This document shows positions 1 through 6,915 of a stretch of DNA of 7,038 nt, in pieces. The position numbers were made by a program, and so were the translations under genes. The number at the start of each line of letters is the position of its first letter. Within the stretch, counting starts at the first letter, position 1. Below the pieces are notes generated by a model. That model did no database searches. It saw only the letters and a program-made list of their open reading frames with translations, and had not been told where the DNA came from. The stretch is from JBAYFX01 sp041666965 (lineage in GTDB: Bacteria; Patescibacteriota; Microgenomatia; UBA12405). The stretch lies in assembly GCA_041666965.1 (NCBI GenBank), contig JBAYFX010000043.1, positions 1-7,038 of the forward strand, read 5' to 3'.

Positions 1-2026
1 AGATGGTGATGCTATCGATGTTGCTTTGGTAGGTTTGAGGAGCAGACAGAGCACTGGGGTTAGTGGGAGGAGTGACATCATACTTAAAGGAGGTGAGGTT
101 TTGAAAAGCTGAGGTAGAAATATTTCCAGCTATATCAACTGACTTAATGGATAGGTAATATTGCTTGTTGGATGTCAGAGAGACACCGGTTAGGTCAAAC
201 GAAGGTGTAGTGACCACAAATGGGCATTCGGAATAAGTCTGGCCAATTCCCAAAACGCCAGACGAGTTAACCGGATCATTGTCAGGAGCACTGGCTCCAA
301 TATCCGACTGATCAAGCGAGAGACAGTAACCATAAACAGAGGAACCAGTGTCGGTTGCTTGGTGCCAACTAACCTGAGGCGGGGTTCCTACCCAACCGTT
401 TATGGTAGCTCCGATAGAAACCTGAGAGACACCTGAAGGTTCCAGGGTATCCTGAAGATGATAGAGTTCAATTTTATCTAATATTGGAGAAACTCCATTA
501 ACCTGAGAAAAAGAGGTCTGGATTTGAACAAAGCGGTTGACGCCGACACTAACACCAAGGGCATCCATTTCGGCTTTTGTTTTAGAAAATAAAGTACCAG
601 TAGAAATGCTCCCCAGATTAATAAAGTCAGCATTAGATAGGGCGGAAGCAGTGGCGGCGGTTTTTATTTTAAAGGTAATGGTATTGCCAACACCCACATT
701 AGCCACGGTAGCTACGAAGGCAGTAGAACCGGCATCCAACCCATTACCCCAACCGCCATTCCAAACCAAATCAATGACACTGCCAGGAGCGGATGATGAC
801 AGCCAGGAACCACTTGAGGCCATGTTGACTACTTGGGCTCCCGACTCCACTGTGGGTTCCAGGGGGGTGTAAAGACGGACTTTAATGTCGTCATAATAAC
901 CAGCGGCTGTGGTGTGAAGAGCGGCAGCACCGGCAAGCCAGGGAGAGGATGTGTCAGTATAAGACTTAATAAGTAATCCATCAAAATAAAAAGCCATACT
1001 AGACCCGACCATTATGGCTTTTTGGGTGTGCCAGTTATTATCGGTAAACCCAGTAAAACCAACACCCGTGCCCTGTTGAGTCCAATTACCGGCCACCCGT
1101 TTCCAAAATTCAACCGAATTTCCCGAACCGTTGGGGCCAAGGTAATAACCGTTATCAGTAACTCCCAGGCCAGTGTGGCGGGGCATTAAACCAACGTAGC
1201 TGCCAGAGGCAAATTTAGTTTTGGCTTCAAAAATGTAATCGGTATTGGTATTACCAAAAACGGTAGAAGATGTTACCGGCTGATTGCCTCCACTAGTGTA
1301 ATAATAATGATCCTGAACATACCAGGTACCGGAATCTTCCCGCCAGCCATCGGGGTCAGTGTTGTTTTCGTGTTGGTTAAAATCGTCCCAGAGCGCATAG
1401 ATATTACTTTTATTAACCGGGGGTGAAGTGGCCCCAGAATTACCATAATACACATAATAATCAGTACTAGCAGACAAAGCTCCAAGAGTTGACTGACCCC
1501 TAAACCAAATCTGGGTACTGGCGCTGTTCCAGGATGAAGCGTCGTCTAAAACGCGGTCGAGCTCAACATTAGATGAACCGTTCCAATAGACAATTCTAAT
1601 ATCATCACCCGAAGACAGAGATTGAGACAAGCTGACTAAACTGGCATGATTTATGTTGTAACTAAAAGAATAACCAGAGGGAAGCGAACTACCGGAAAGA
1701 TTAGTAACCGTTAGCTGTTGACGGTAACCATAGGCAGAGTTCCACCACAAAGGCGGAGTGTCGTTTCCCGACAGCTTAACAACAGCACTATCACCAACAC
1801 CAGTAAAGGAAACGGAAGCAGTTGTACCCAAGTTAAAAGCTGAGGCACTGTCTATTACTACCTGGGGATTATCAAGAGCTCTGCCCGGTTTTAAGAATAA
1901 TCCAGATGAAATTAACACGATACCCGCCAAAGCACCCAGATAAATTGCTACTAACCCAAAAAGATTTAATTGCCACCTTAATATGACAATTTTTGAAGTT
2001 AAATATTTGCACCAGTTAAAATTCAC
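1..2026 (-). CDS. Large secreted/surface-anchored protein, DUF2341 + LamG-like + Ig/FN3-like repeats (C-terminus beyond the window)
   Basis: The minus-strand frame is open for 675 codons and runs off the left edge, so the gene is partial. The start is a GTG directly after an in-frame TAA (2027-2029), so no longer start is possible; the next in-frame Met is far downstream. No Shine-Dalgarno is visible. Residues about 1-22 are polar and basic, followed by a hydrophobic helix at about 23-46 (signal peptide or membrane anchor; GRA-LDN near 50 is a possible cleavage site). WWNSAYGYRQQLTVTN (94-109) begins a DUF2341-like module reaching about 205. WDDF (213-216) to GYYDDIKVRLY (376-386) resembles a LamG/concanavalin-like sugar-binding module. 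A beta-rich region (about 395-521) and an Ig/FN3-like repeat (about 530-650, with YGYCLSLD and a DVTPPTNPS linker) follow, and a further repeat starts at the edge. Likely role: cell-surface binding or adhesion, possibly to glycans (inferred). No catalytic motif is seen. Confidence 0.85.
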   Translation of the reverse strand, partial: MNFNWCKYLTSKIVILRWQLNLFGLVAIYLGALAGIVLISSGLFLKPGRALDNPQVVIDSASAFNLGTTASVSFTGVGDSAVVKLSGNDTPPLWWNSAYGYRQQLTVTNLSGSSLPSGYSFSYNINHASLVSLSQSLSSGDDIRIVYWNGSSNVELDRVLDDASSWNSASTQIWFRGQSTLGALSASTDYYVYYGNSGATSPPVNKSNIYALWDDFNQHENNTDPDGWREDSGTWYVQDHYYYTSGGNQPVTSSTVFGNTNTDYIFEAKTKFASGSYVGLMPRHTGLGVTDNGYYLGPNGSGNSVEFWKRVAGNWTQQGTGVGFTGFTDNNWHTQKAIMVGSSMAFYFDGLLIKSYTDTSSPWLAGAAALHTTAAGYYDDIKVRLYTPLEPTVESGAQVVNMASSGSWLSSSAPGSVIDLVWNGGWGNGLDAGSTAFVATVANVGVGNTITFKIKTAATASALSNADFINLGSISTGTLFSKTKAEMDALGVSVGVNRFVQIQTSFSQVNGVSPILDKIELYHLQDTLEPSGVSQVSIGATINGWVGTPPQVSWHQATDTGSSVYGYCLSLDQSDIGASAPDNDPVNSSGVLGIGQTYSECPFVVTTPSFDLTGVSLTSNKQYYLSIKSVDIAGNISTSAFQNLTSFKYDVTPPTNPSALSAPQTYQSNIDSITI

Positions 2027-2046
2027 TTACTTTGAAATTTTACGTA

Positions 2047-2082
2047 AAAAAAAACTATAGATTCAGTGTAATAAATATCTCA
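2047..2082 (-). promoter_or_regulatory. Possible promoter of the surface-protein gene
   Basis: A TATAGT box (complement of 2054-2059) lies about 27 bases before the GTG start on the minus strand and is followed by a T-run. The hexamer 17 bases further upstream (TGAGAT, complement of 2077-2082) is a poor -35 match. The location is sensible but the region is AT-rich, so chance matches are likely. Confidence 0.25.
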
Positions 2083-2128
2083 CTAATATACAAACAAAAC
2101 TCACAGTTTCAGCAAAAAGTTTCGGGAC

Positions 2129-2147
2129 AAAAAAATCCGCTCAGATT
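2129..2147 (-). terminator. Possible weak intrinsic terminator after the lactate permease gene
   Basis: Read on the minus strand, AATCT and GGATT can pair (five pairs including one G-T) around the loop GAGC, and the right arm runs into a T-tract (complement of 2129-2135). It sits about 50 bases after the permease stop codon, between that gene and the next gene on the same strand. The stem is short and AT-rich, so it may be inefficient or fortuitous. Confidence 0.35.
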
Positions 2148-2158
2148 AATAAGTTATT

Positions 2159-2176
2159 ACGCCTAATTTAAGGTGT
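2159..2176. repeat. Imperfect inverted repeat in the spacer
   Basis: ACGCCT (2159-2164) and AGGTGT (2171-2176) pair across a six-base loop with one G-T pair as read on the plus strand; on the minus strand that pair becomes an A-C mismatch. It lies 23 bases past the permease stop. There is no adjacent T-run, so it is not a convincing terminator by itself; it may assist the T-tract hairpin just downstream or be incidental. Confidence 0.2.
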
Positions 2177-2198
2177 TATTTGAAACTCAAAAAAGCGA

Positions 2199-3698
2199 CT
2201 AGAAAATTAAACCGATTAAGGCAACTAAAACTAAACAAAACAAGCAATATGGCAGTAAGGCCTTGATTAACTGACGAAGGCTGGTAGAGTCATCCATTAC
2301 CGCTTTGGCGGCTAAAACGTCGGCTAAAGCCACCATATTTCCAACCCCAGCGCCAACCATGGCTAGAGCCAAAATTTTTACAGCATTTAACCCCATAAGT
2401 AAGCTGGAAGAATAAAGAGATGGAGCAAACATTAGGTTGGAGACAGTGGCACTACCGGTAAGGAAACTCCCCAGTGCTCCGACAAAAGGGGCAATACCAG
2501 GCAATAATGTTGTATTGAAAACAAGAGATATGGTTTGAGTGATGGACGGAAGGTTTAGAAACGGATTATCCGAATTGTTCATAAGCTGAACAACAATCGA
2601 CATAAGGGCGACAACTAAATAAGGCGAGAGACTTTTTTTGAATGCCAGAGTTGAAGAACGGGAAATGAATGGCAGAGAAATTTTATAAACCAAGGCAACA
2701 ATAAGTGACGTAAAAACAAAAATTGTCCCAGGATTAAAAATATTAAAAGTGTAATCAAGGGCTGAAAAGCGGACTACTAATGAGGAAAGGATTAATTTGG
2801 CAAAAATTAATAACAAAACAAATATAAAATAAGGAAAAATAGTTCGATTTAAAGGAAGAGATTGGGAAAATTTTGAGGGGGTAGTTTTTGGGACATAGGA
2901 TGAGATGGGGACAAATAAACCACGCTTGGTGGTAATACTAATAATAAATACCCCAATTAACGCTCCAAAGATTGAGGGGAATTCAATGCCTAAAAGTGAA
3001 ATAAAGTAAGCCGGTACTACAAAAACAACTCCTGACCATATGGCAAAAGGAAGAGCACCTAAAAACAAATTTTTCCGATGTCTTTGACCAGATACTAGGA
3101 CCCAAAGCATAAAGACGGGCACAACAAAACCAATCAGATTATAAAGGGCGGTAGTTGGAGCAAAAAGTTGGGGATTAAGATTAATACCTGATAAACCAAT
3201 CTTAAGAGGCGTACCCGCCGCCCCAAAGGGAACAGAGATGCTATTACCTAAAAGAGAAATGACAATAGCTTTAAGGGGTGACAAACCAAGGGCAAGCAAT
3301 ATGGGAGCAACAACAGCAGCAGGAGTTCCAAAACCGGCAATACCTTCAATAAAGTTTTCTAAAAACCAGGCCAAAATAATAACCTGAATGCGTAAATCAG
3401 AGGAGAATTTGTTTATGAAGTAACCGAGGTTTTCCGGTATTTTTAATATTTTTGTTATTTCTAAAAATAATATGGCTCCAAAAACAATTACAAAAATATC
3501 AAGGGAAATGAGTAAACCACGAATGGTTGAAAACAAAATCACCCCAAGTGTTACTTGCCAGTAGCCAATAGCAATAATAATGGTTAAGACTAAGGCGATA
3601 AACGATATTTTAAGAAGGGAAAGGGTGCGGCTAGTGAAAAGGAGCAAACAAAAAACGGCAAAAGGAACAAGTGACAACAATAATCGAAAAGTCAGCAT
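2199..3698 (-). CDS. lctP: L-lactate permease (LctP/LldP family)
   Basis: This 499-residue, highly hydrophobic protein carries the hallmarks of the lactate permease family (Lactate_perm), which moves L-lactate, and in some members glycolate, across the cytoplasmic membrane with protons. Diagnostic segments are FIEGIAGFGTPAAVVAPIL (116-134), PLKAIVISLLGNSISVPFG (141-159) followed by AAGTP, and GALGSFLTGSATVSN (408-422), which matches the family's G-x-F-x-TGS-x-T-x-SN signature. About 12 or more membrane helices are apparent, and a basic loop (QRHRKN, 205-210) is probably cytoplasmic. It is a little shorter than the usual 530-560 residues, but both ends look intact. The ATG start has no Shine-Dalgarno, but a TATAAT box lies just upstream. 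It is transcribed away from the GH130 operon. In a fermentative organism it could export lactate; the direction cannot be read from sequence. The family assignment is firm and the exact substrate is inferred. Confidence 0.93.
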   Translation of the reverse strand: MLTFRLLLSLVPFAVFCLLLFTSRTLSLLKISFIALVLTIIIAIGYWQVTLGVILFSTIRGLLISLDIFVIVFGAILFLEITKILKIPENLGYFINKFSSDLRIQVIILAWFLENFIEGIAGFGTPAAVVAPILLALGLSPLKAIVISLLGNSISVPFGAAGTPLKIGLSGINLNPQLFAPTTALYNLIGFVVPVFMLWVLVSGQRHRKNLFLGALPFAIWSGVVFVVPAYFISLLGIEFPSIFGALIGVFIISITTKRGLFVPISSYVPKTTPSKFSQSLPLNRTIFPYFIFVLLLIFAKLILSSLVVRFSALDYTFNIFNPGTIFVFTSLIVALVYKISLPFISRSSTLAFKKSLSPYLVVALMSIVVQLMNNSDNPFLNLPSITQTISLVFNTTLLPGIAPFVGALGSFLTGSATVSNLMFAPSLYSSSLLMGLNAVKILALAMVGAGVGNMVALADVLAAKAVMDDSTSLRQLIKALLPYCLFCLVLVALIGLIF

Positions 3699-3703
3699 AA
3701 CAA

Positions 3704-3709
3704 ATTATA
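3704..3709 (-). promoter_or_regulatory. Consensus -10 box (TATAAT) directly ahead of the lactate permease start
   Basis: The complement of 3704-3709 reads TATAAT, only five bases before the permease ATG. Normal spacing from a -10 box would put the first transcribed base at or within a base or two of the ATG, which predicts a leaderless mRNA and fits the absence of a Shine-Dalgarno. The -35 region at 17-18 bases spacing (GTCAAT or TGTCAA) is weak. Confidence 0.45.
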
Positions 3710-3727
3710 GATAGAATATTTAAAAAA

Positions 3728-3733
3728 TTGACA
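3728..3733 (+). promoter_or_regulatory. Perfect TTGACA (-35-like) box in the divergent promoter region
   Basis: TTGACA matches the sigma-70 -35 consensus exactly and points towards the GH130 operon. The hexamers at normal spacing (AGAATT at 3751-3756, GAATTA at 3752-3757) are poor -10 matches, so it may belong to a regulated or weak promoter, or be chance. It abuts the palindrome at 3734-3747. Confidence 0.3.
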
Positions 3734-3747
3734 CGAATAATAATTCG
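3734..3747. promoter_or_regulatory. Operator-like palindrome in the divergent promoter region
   Basis: CGAAT-AATA-ATTCG is a perfect inverted repeat with 5-base arms and a 4-base centre, placed immediately after TTGACA and midway between the two divergent genes (36 bases from the permease ATG and 61 from the GH130 ATG). The position suits a transcription-factor site that could affect both genes. The arms are short and the region AT-rich, and no regulator gene is visible in the window. Confidence 0.3.
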
Positions 3748-3754
3748 AGCAGAA

Positions 3755-3783
3755 TTAATAGCTAAATATGTAAGTTTTATTAT
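3755..3783 (+). promoter_or_regulatory. Candidate promoter of the GH130 operon
   Basis: TTAATA (3755-3760, four of six -35 bases) and TATTAT (3778-3783, five of six -10 bases) are separated by exactly 17 bases. The first transcribed base would be near 3790, giving a leader of about 18 bases before the ATG at 3808. No clear Shine-Dalgarno follows. This is the best-spaced -35/-10 pair I found on the plus strand here. Confidence 0.4.
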
Positions 3784-3807
3784 CTATTTGCTAGACTGGT
3801 TTAGCTA

Positions 3808-4977
3808 ATGAACTCTTTGCTATCGTCACTGCTAAATAAAAAGAAAGAAACGGTAGTCGAACGGCTAAAAAGGGAAATTGAAGAACTAAAGCAGGAAATC
3901 GAGAAACAAAAAAAAGAAAACAGTAAAAAGAAATCCGTAAAAAAGTCAAAAAGAATTTGGCAAAAGACAACGAGCAAAGTAAGCTTGGCTAGACTAGAAC
4001 AAAATCCAATAATAGGCCCTAGAGCGGAAAACGAGTGGGAGGCATGGCAAACTTTTAACCCCGGAGTAGTTTTGGTTAACGACAAGGTTCACATGGTTTA
4101 CCGGGCTGTTAGTTATGATGGTGTGTCCAGACTGGGATATGCTGCGTCTGATGATGGGTTTACCATAAAAAATCGACTAAGTTACCCGGTTTATGAGCAC
4201 AAAGAAAGCAAAAGAGAATTTAATGTTTATTCCTATGCTTCGGGGGGCGGTTGGGGCGGAGCAGAAGACCCCAGACTGGTTTTGGTGGAAGAAGAAGACA
4301 CAATTTATATGACTTATACAGCCTGCCAGAAAGGTTTAAGAGTCGGACTGACTTCAATTAAAGTAAAAGATTTTGAGAAAAATTATTGGAAATGGAAACC
4401 ACCGGTATTAATATCTCCACCAGGGAAGGTTAATAAGAACTGGATGATATTCCCCGAAAAAATAAATGGTAAATACGCCATACTTCACGCCATTACACCA
4501 GATATTTTGGTGGAATATTTTGATAATTTGGAGTTTGACGGGAAAACTTTTATTGAAAATAGTGTGGACCCAAAATTAATGCCACCCCAAGAGGGATGTT
4601 GGGACAAGTGGGTAAGGGGCCCGGGGGCGCCGCCTCTAAAAACTAAAGACGGATGGCTGGTTTTTTATCACGCCATGGACGATGATAGAAGTAAATACAA
4701 AATCGGGGCAATGCTTTTGGACTTAACCGACCCAACCAAGATTATTGCCCGAACGAAACAACCAATATTAGAACCGGATGCCGAATATGAGAACAACGGT
4801 TTTAAAGCTGGGGTGGTTTACTTAACGGGAGCAATAATTAAAGACGGCAATATATTAGTCTATTACGGATGTGCTGATAGCTATGTAGGGGTAGCTTGTG
4901 CTAACCTGGATGAGTTTCTAGGATCTCTTAAAACCGAACATATATATAATATAAAATTGAAACCGATTAAAAAATAA
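3808..4977 (+). CDS. GH130-family beta-mannoside phosphorylase/hydrolase with N-terminal coiled coil
   Basis: The protein has 389 residues. An in-frame TAG at 3802-3804 fixes the start at or after this ATG. Residues 1-58 are not GH130: a short Leu/Ser stretch (MNSLLSSLLN), a heptad-patterned helix (V17, L20, I24, L27, I31) and a Lys-rich tract (35-49). From about 62 a five-bladed propeller-type GH130 domain is recognisable: NPII (66-69), W77, FNPG (83-86), YRA (98-100), the catalytic-region motif EDPR (153-156), FPEKINGKY (215-223), GAPPLKTKDGWLVFYH (273-288), LLDLTDPTK and YYGCAD (352-357). Known relatives cleave or make beta-mannosides using phosphate and mannose-1-phosphate, with the conserved Asp in the EDPR region as general acid. 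The position usually HR at the end of the FPE block is H227-A228 here, so one presumed phosphate-binding Arg is missing, while H288 is kept; phosphorylase versus hydrolase is therefore open. No signal peptide is evident, so cytoplasmic or membrane-associated. First gene of the operon. Confidence 0.9.
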   Translation: MNSLLSSLLNKKKETVVERLKREIEELKQEIEKQKKENSKKKSVKKSKRIWQKTTSKVSLARLEQNPIIGPRAENEWEAWQTFNPGVVLVNDKVHMVYRAVSYDGVSRLGYAASDDGFTIKNRLSYPVYEHKESKREFNVYSYASGGGWGGAEDPRLVLVEEEDTIYMTYTACQKGLRVGLTSIKVKDFEKNYWKWKPPVLISPPGKVNKNWMIFPEKINGKYAILHAITPDILVEYFDNLEFDGKTFIENSVDPKLMPPQEGCWDKWVRGPGAPPLKTKDGWLVFYHAMDDDRSKYKIGAMLLDLTDPTKIIARTKQPILEPDAEYENNGFKAGVVYLTGAIIKDGNILVYYGCADSYVGVACANLDEFLGSLKTEHIYNIKLKPIKK

Positions 4978-4983
4978 AACCAC

Positions 4984-6909
4984 ATGTTAGTAAATCGATA
5001 TAACAATAACCCGATTCTTAAGCCTAAAAGCATTCATTCATGGGAAGCACAGGCGGTATTTAACGGATGTCCGGTAAAAACTGATGAAGGTGTTAAGCTG
5101 GTTTATAGAGCCCTGTCCCTCCCCCACTATAGTTCCTTGGCCCGAACACAATTAGAAGTGTCAAGCATTGCTGTGGCGGAAAGCCACGACGGTAAGGATT
5201 TTCATGACCGGCACAGATTAATACTTCCAGAGAAGGAGTGGGAAAAATTTGGGGTTGAGGACCCCAGAGTATCTAAACTTGACGACAAATACTTTGTGTT
5301 TTATACCGCTTTGTCGGTGTTCCCGTTCGGACCCGACGGGATTAAGGTGGGAGTGGCAATAAGCAAAGATTTAAATACCATTGAAGAAAAACACTTAGTA
5401 ACGCCCTTTAACGCTAAAGGAATGGTTTTATTTCCTGAAAAAATTAATGGAAAAATTTGGGGCCTATTGTCCGTAAATACCGACAAGCCACCGGCAAAAT
5501 TTTGCTTGGTATCGTTTGATAAAACTGAAGATATTTGGAACCAAGAGAAATGGCAAGAGTGGTATAAAAACGCAGACTCTCGCGCATTGAAGCTTTCACG
5601 TCGCCCGCAAGACCAAGTAGAAGTAGGCGCAGCCCCGATTAAGACTAAAGACGGGTGGCTAGTAATTTACTCCTATATCAGTGACTTTTTTACGACAAAA
5701 CCAGTTTTTGGAGTGGAAGTAGCCTTACTTGACCTGGAAGACCCATCAAAGATTATTGCTAAAACCGAAGCACCGTTGATGGTACCTGACGAATATTATG
5801 AGAAATTTGGGATGGTGCCAAATGTGATTTTCCCCAGCGGGGCTTTTCTGGAAGACAACTCGATTAACCTTTATTACGGTGCGGTGGACACGGTCTGTTG
5901 TTTGGCGACGATTGATTATCAGTGCTTAATGGACAAGTTATTGAAGGCTAAGGGCGGTAAAGTAGTAATGTTTGAAAGACCTAAAGATAATCCAATTTTA
6001 GAACCAAATGAATTACGGCCATGGGAGGGAAAAGCGGTACTTAACCCGGGGGCAATTTACATAGACGGAAAAGTACATTTGGTGTACCGTGCAATGGGGG
6101 AGGACAATACATCGGTGATGGGATATGCCACAAGTAGCGACGGGTACCATATTGACTACCAAAGCCCGGAACCAATTTATGTCCCAAGAGAAGACTTTGA
6201 AAGAAAGGGTCAACCAAATGGAAACTCAGGCTGTGAAGATCCACGACTAACCTTAATGGAAGATAGAGTTTACATGCTCTATACCGCCTATAATGGAATT
6301 AACCCACCGCGAGTGGCTATGACTTCAATTAGCGTAAAAGATTTTTTAAGTCATAATTGGGAATGGAGCCGACCGAGTTTAATTACCCCCCCCGAAATTG
6401 CTGATAAAGATGCTTGTTTGTTCCCCGAAAAAATTAACGACAAATATTTTTTTATTCACCGAAGCGGAGATGATATTGACTCGGCTTTTTCACCGAGTTT
6501 AGATTTTAGTAATAACAATTGGCTGGACGAATACCGCTGGATTGCTCCGAGGAAAGGTATGTGGGATGATAAAAAAGTTGGCCTTTCGGCAACACCCTTC
6601 AAAACATCCAAGGGCTGGGTGTTGTTGTACCACGGAGTGTCGGAAGAAAATAGCGTCTACCGAATGGGGGCTTGCTTACTAGATTTAGACAATCCCACCC
6701 AAGTCATAGCCCGACTGGACAAACCAATATTTGAACCAAAAGAAGATTGGGAATTGTGGGGAATAATTCCCAATGTAGTTTTCCCTTGTGGGGCGGTGGT
6801 GATTGACGAGACGGTGTTTATTTATTACGGAGGTGGTGACAAAGTAATTGGAGTGGCGACTATCAAAATTGAAGAATTGCTTACTAGTTTAGAGTTTTGT
6901 AGGTATTAA
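4984..6909 (+). CDS. Tandem GH130 protein (two fused GH130 domains)
   Basis: The 641-residue protein is two GH130 domains end to end, where most family members have one of about 300-390 residues. Domain 1 (about 5-315) shows NNNPIL (7-12), W20, YRA (41-43), EDPR (92-95), FPEKINGK (150-157), KTKDGWLVIYS (220-230) and YYGAVD (297-302). Domain 2 (329-641) starts at M329 and shows DNPILEP (335-341), W347, LNPG (353-356), YRA (368-370), EDPR (418-421), FPEKI (480-484), IHR (491-493), GWVLLYHG (544-551) and YYGGGD (614-619). Domain 2 keeps the HR and YHG residues linked with phosphate binding in characterised phosphorylases. Domain 1 has S163-V164 and Y229-S230 at these places and NGC instead of NPG, so it may be a hydrolase, bind substrate only, or be structural. 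Probable role: synthesis or breakdown of beta-linked mannosides with the preceding gene, in the cytoplasm (no signal peptide). The start lies six bases after the previous stop, in the same frame, with no Shine-Dalgarno. Confidence 0.9.
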   Translation: MLVNRYNNNPILKPKSIHSWEAQAVFNGCPVKTDEGVKLVYRALSLPHYSSLARTQLEVSSIAVAESHDGKDFHDRHRLILPEKEWEKFGVEDPRVSKLDDKYFVFYTALSVFPFGPDGIKVGVAISKDLNTIEEKHLVTPFNAKGMVLFPEKINGKIWGLLSVNTDKPPAKFCLVSFDKTEDIWNQEKWQEWYKNADSRALKLSRRPQDQVEVGAAPIKTKDGWLVIYSYISDFFTTKPVFGVEVALLDLEDPSKIIAKTEAPLMVPDEYYEKFGMVPNVIFPSGAFLEDNSINLYYGAVDTVCCLATIDYQCLMDKLLKAKGGKVVMFERPKDNPILEPNELRPWEGKAVLNPGAIYIDGKVHLVYRAMGEDNTSVMGYATSSDGYHIDYQSPEPIYVPREDFERKGQPNGNSGCEDPRLTLMEDRVYMLYTAYNGINPPRVAMTSISVKDFLSHNWEWSRPSLITPPEIADKDACLFPEKINDKYFFIHRSGDDIDSAFSPSLDFSNNNWLDEYRWIAPRKGMWDDKKVGLSATPFKTSKGWVLLYHGVSEENSVYRMGACLLDLDNPTQVIARLDKPIFEPKEDWELWGIIPNVVFPCGAVVIDETVFIYYGGGDKVIGVATIKIEELLTSLEFCRY

Positions 6910-6915
6910 AAAAAC

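Noticed and set aside
537..872. Plus-strand 111-codon open frame
   Set aside because: It lies antisense to the surface-protein gene, whose frame is open throughout with clear domain motifs; the antisense product has a biased composition and no recognisable motif.
1273..1485. Minus-strand 70-codon open frame
   Set aside because: It is a shifted frame within the surface-protein gene, overlapping the DUF2341/LamG coding region.
1758..1943. Plus-strand 61-codon open frame
   Set aside because: It is antisense to the N-terminal coding region of the surface protein, with no start signal or motif.
2041..2060. A-run and palindromic TACGTA near the surface-gene start as a possible regulatory site
   Set aside because: TACGTA is a six-base palindrome in AT-rich DNA with no flanking symmetry; expected by chance.
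3801..4085. Minus-strand 94-codon Phe/Ser-rich open frame
   Set aside because: It is the complement of the Lys/Glu-rich coiled-coil codons of the first GH130 gene; Phe/Ser/Leu richness is what antisense AAA/GAA codons give.
5301..5486. Minus-strand 61-codon open frame
   Set aside because: It is antisense to conserved GH130 domain 1 blocks; no motif or promoter.
6013..6244. Two overlapping minus-strand open frames of 66 and 67 codons
   Set aside because: Both are antisense to GH130 domain 2 motifs and overlap each other in different frames.
4450..6450. Similar DNA blocks (for example around 4450, 5430 and 6421, and around 4640 and 5641) that might look like dispersed repeats
   Set aside because: They encode the shared GH130 motifs FPEKIN and KTKDGWLV; they reflect paralogous domains, not a mobile or regulatory repeat.
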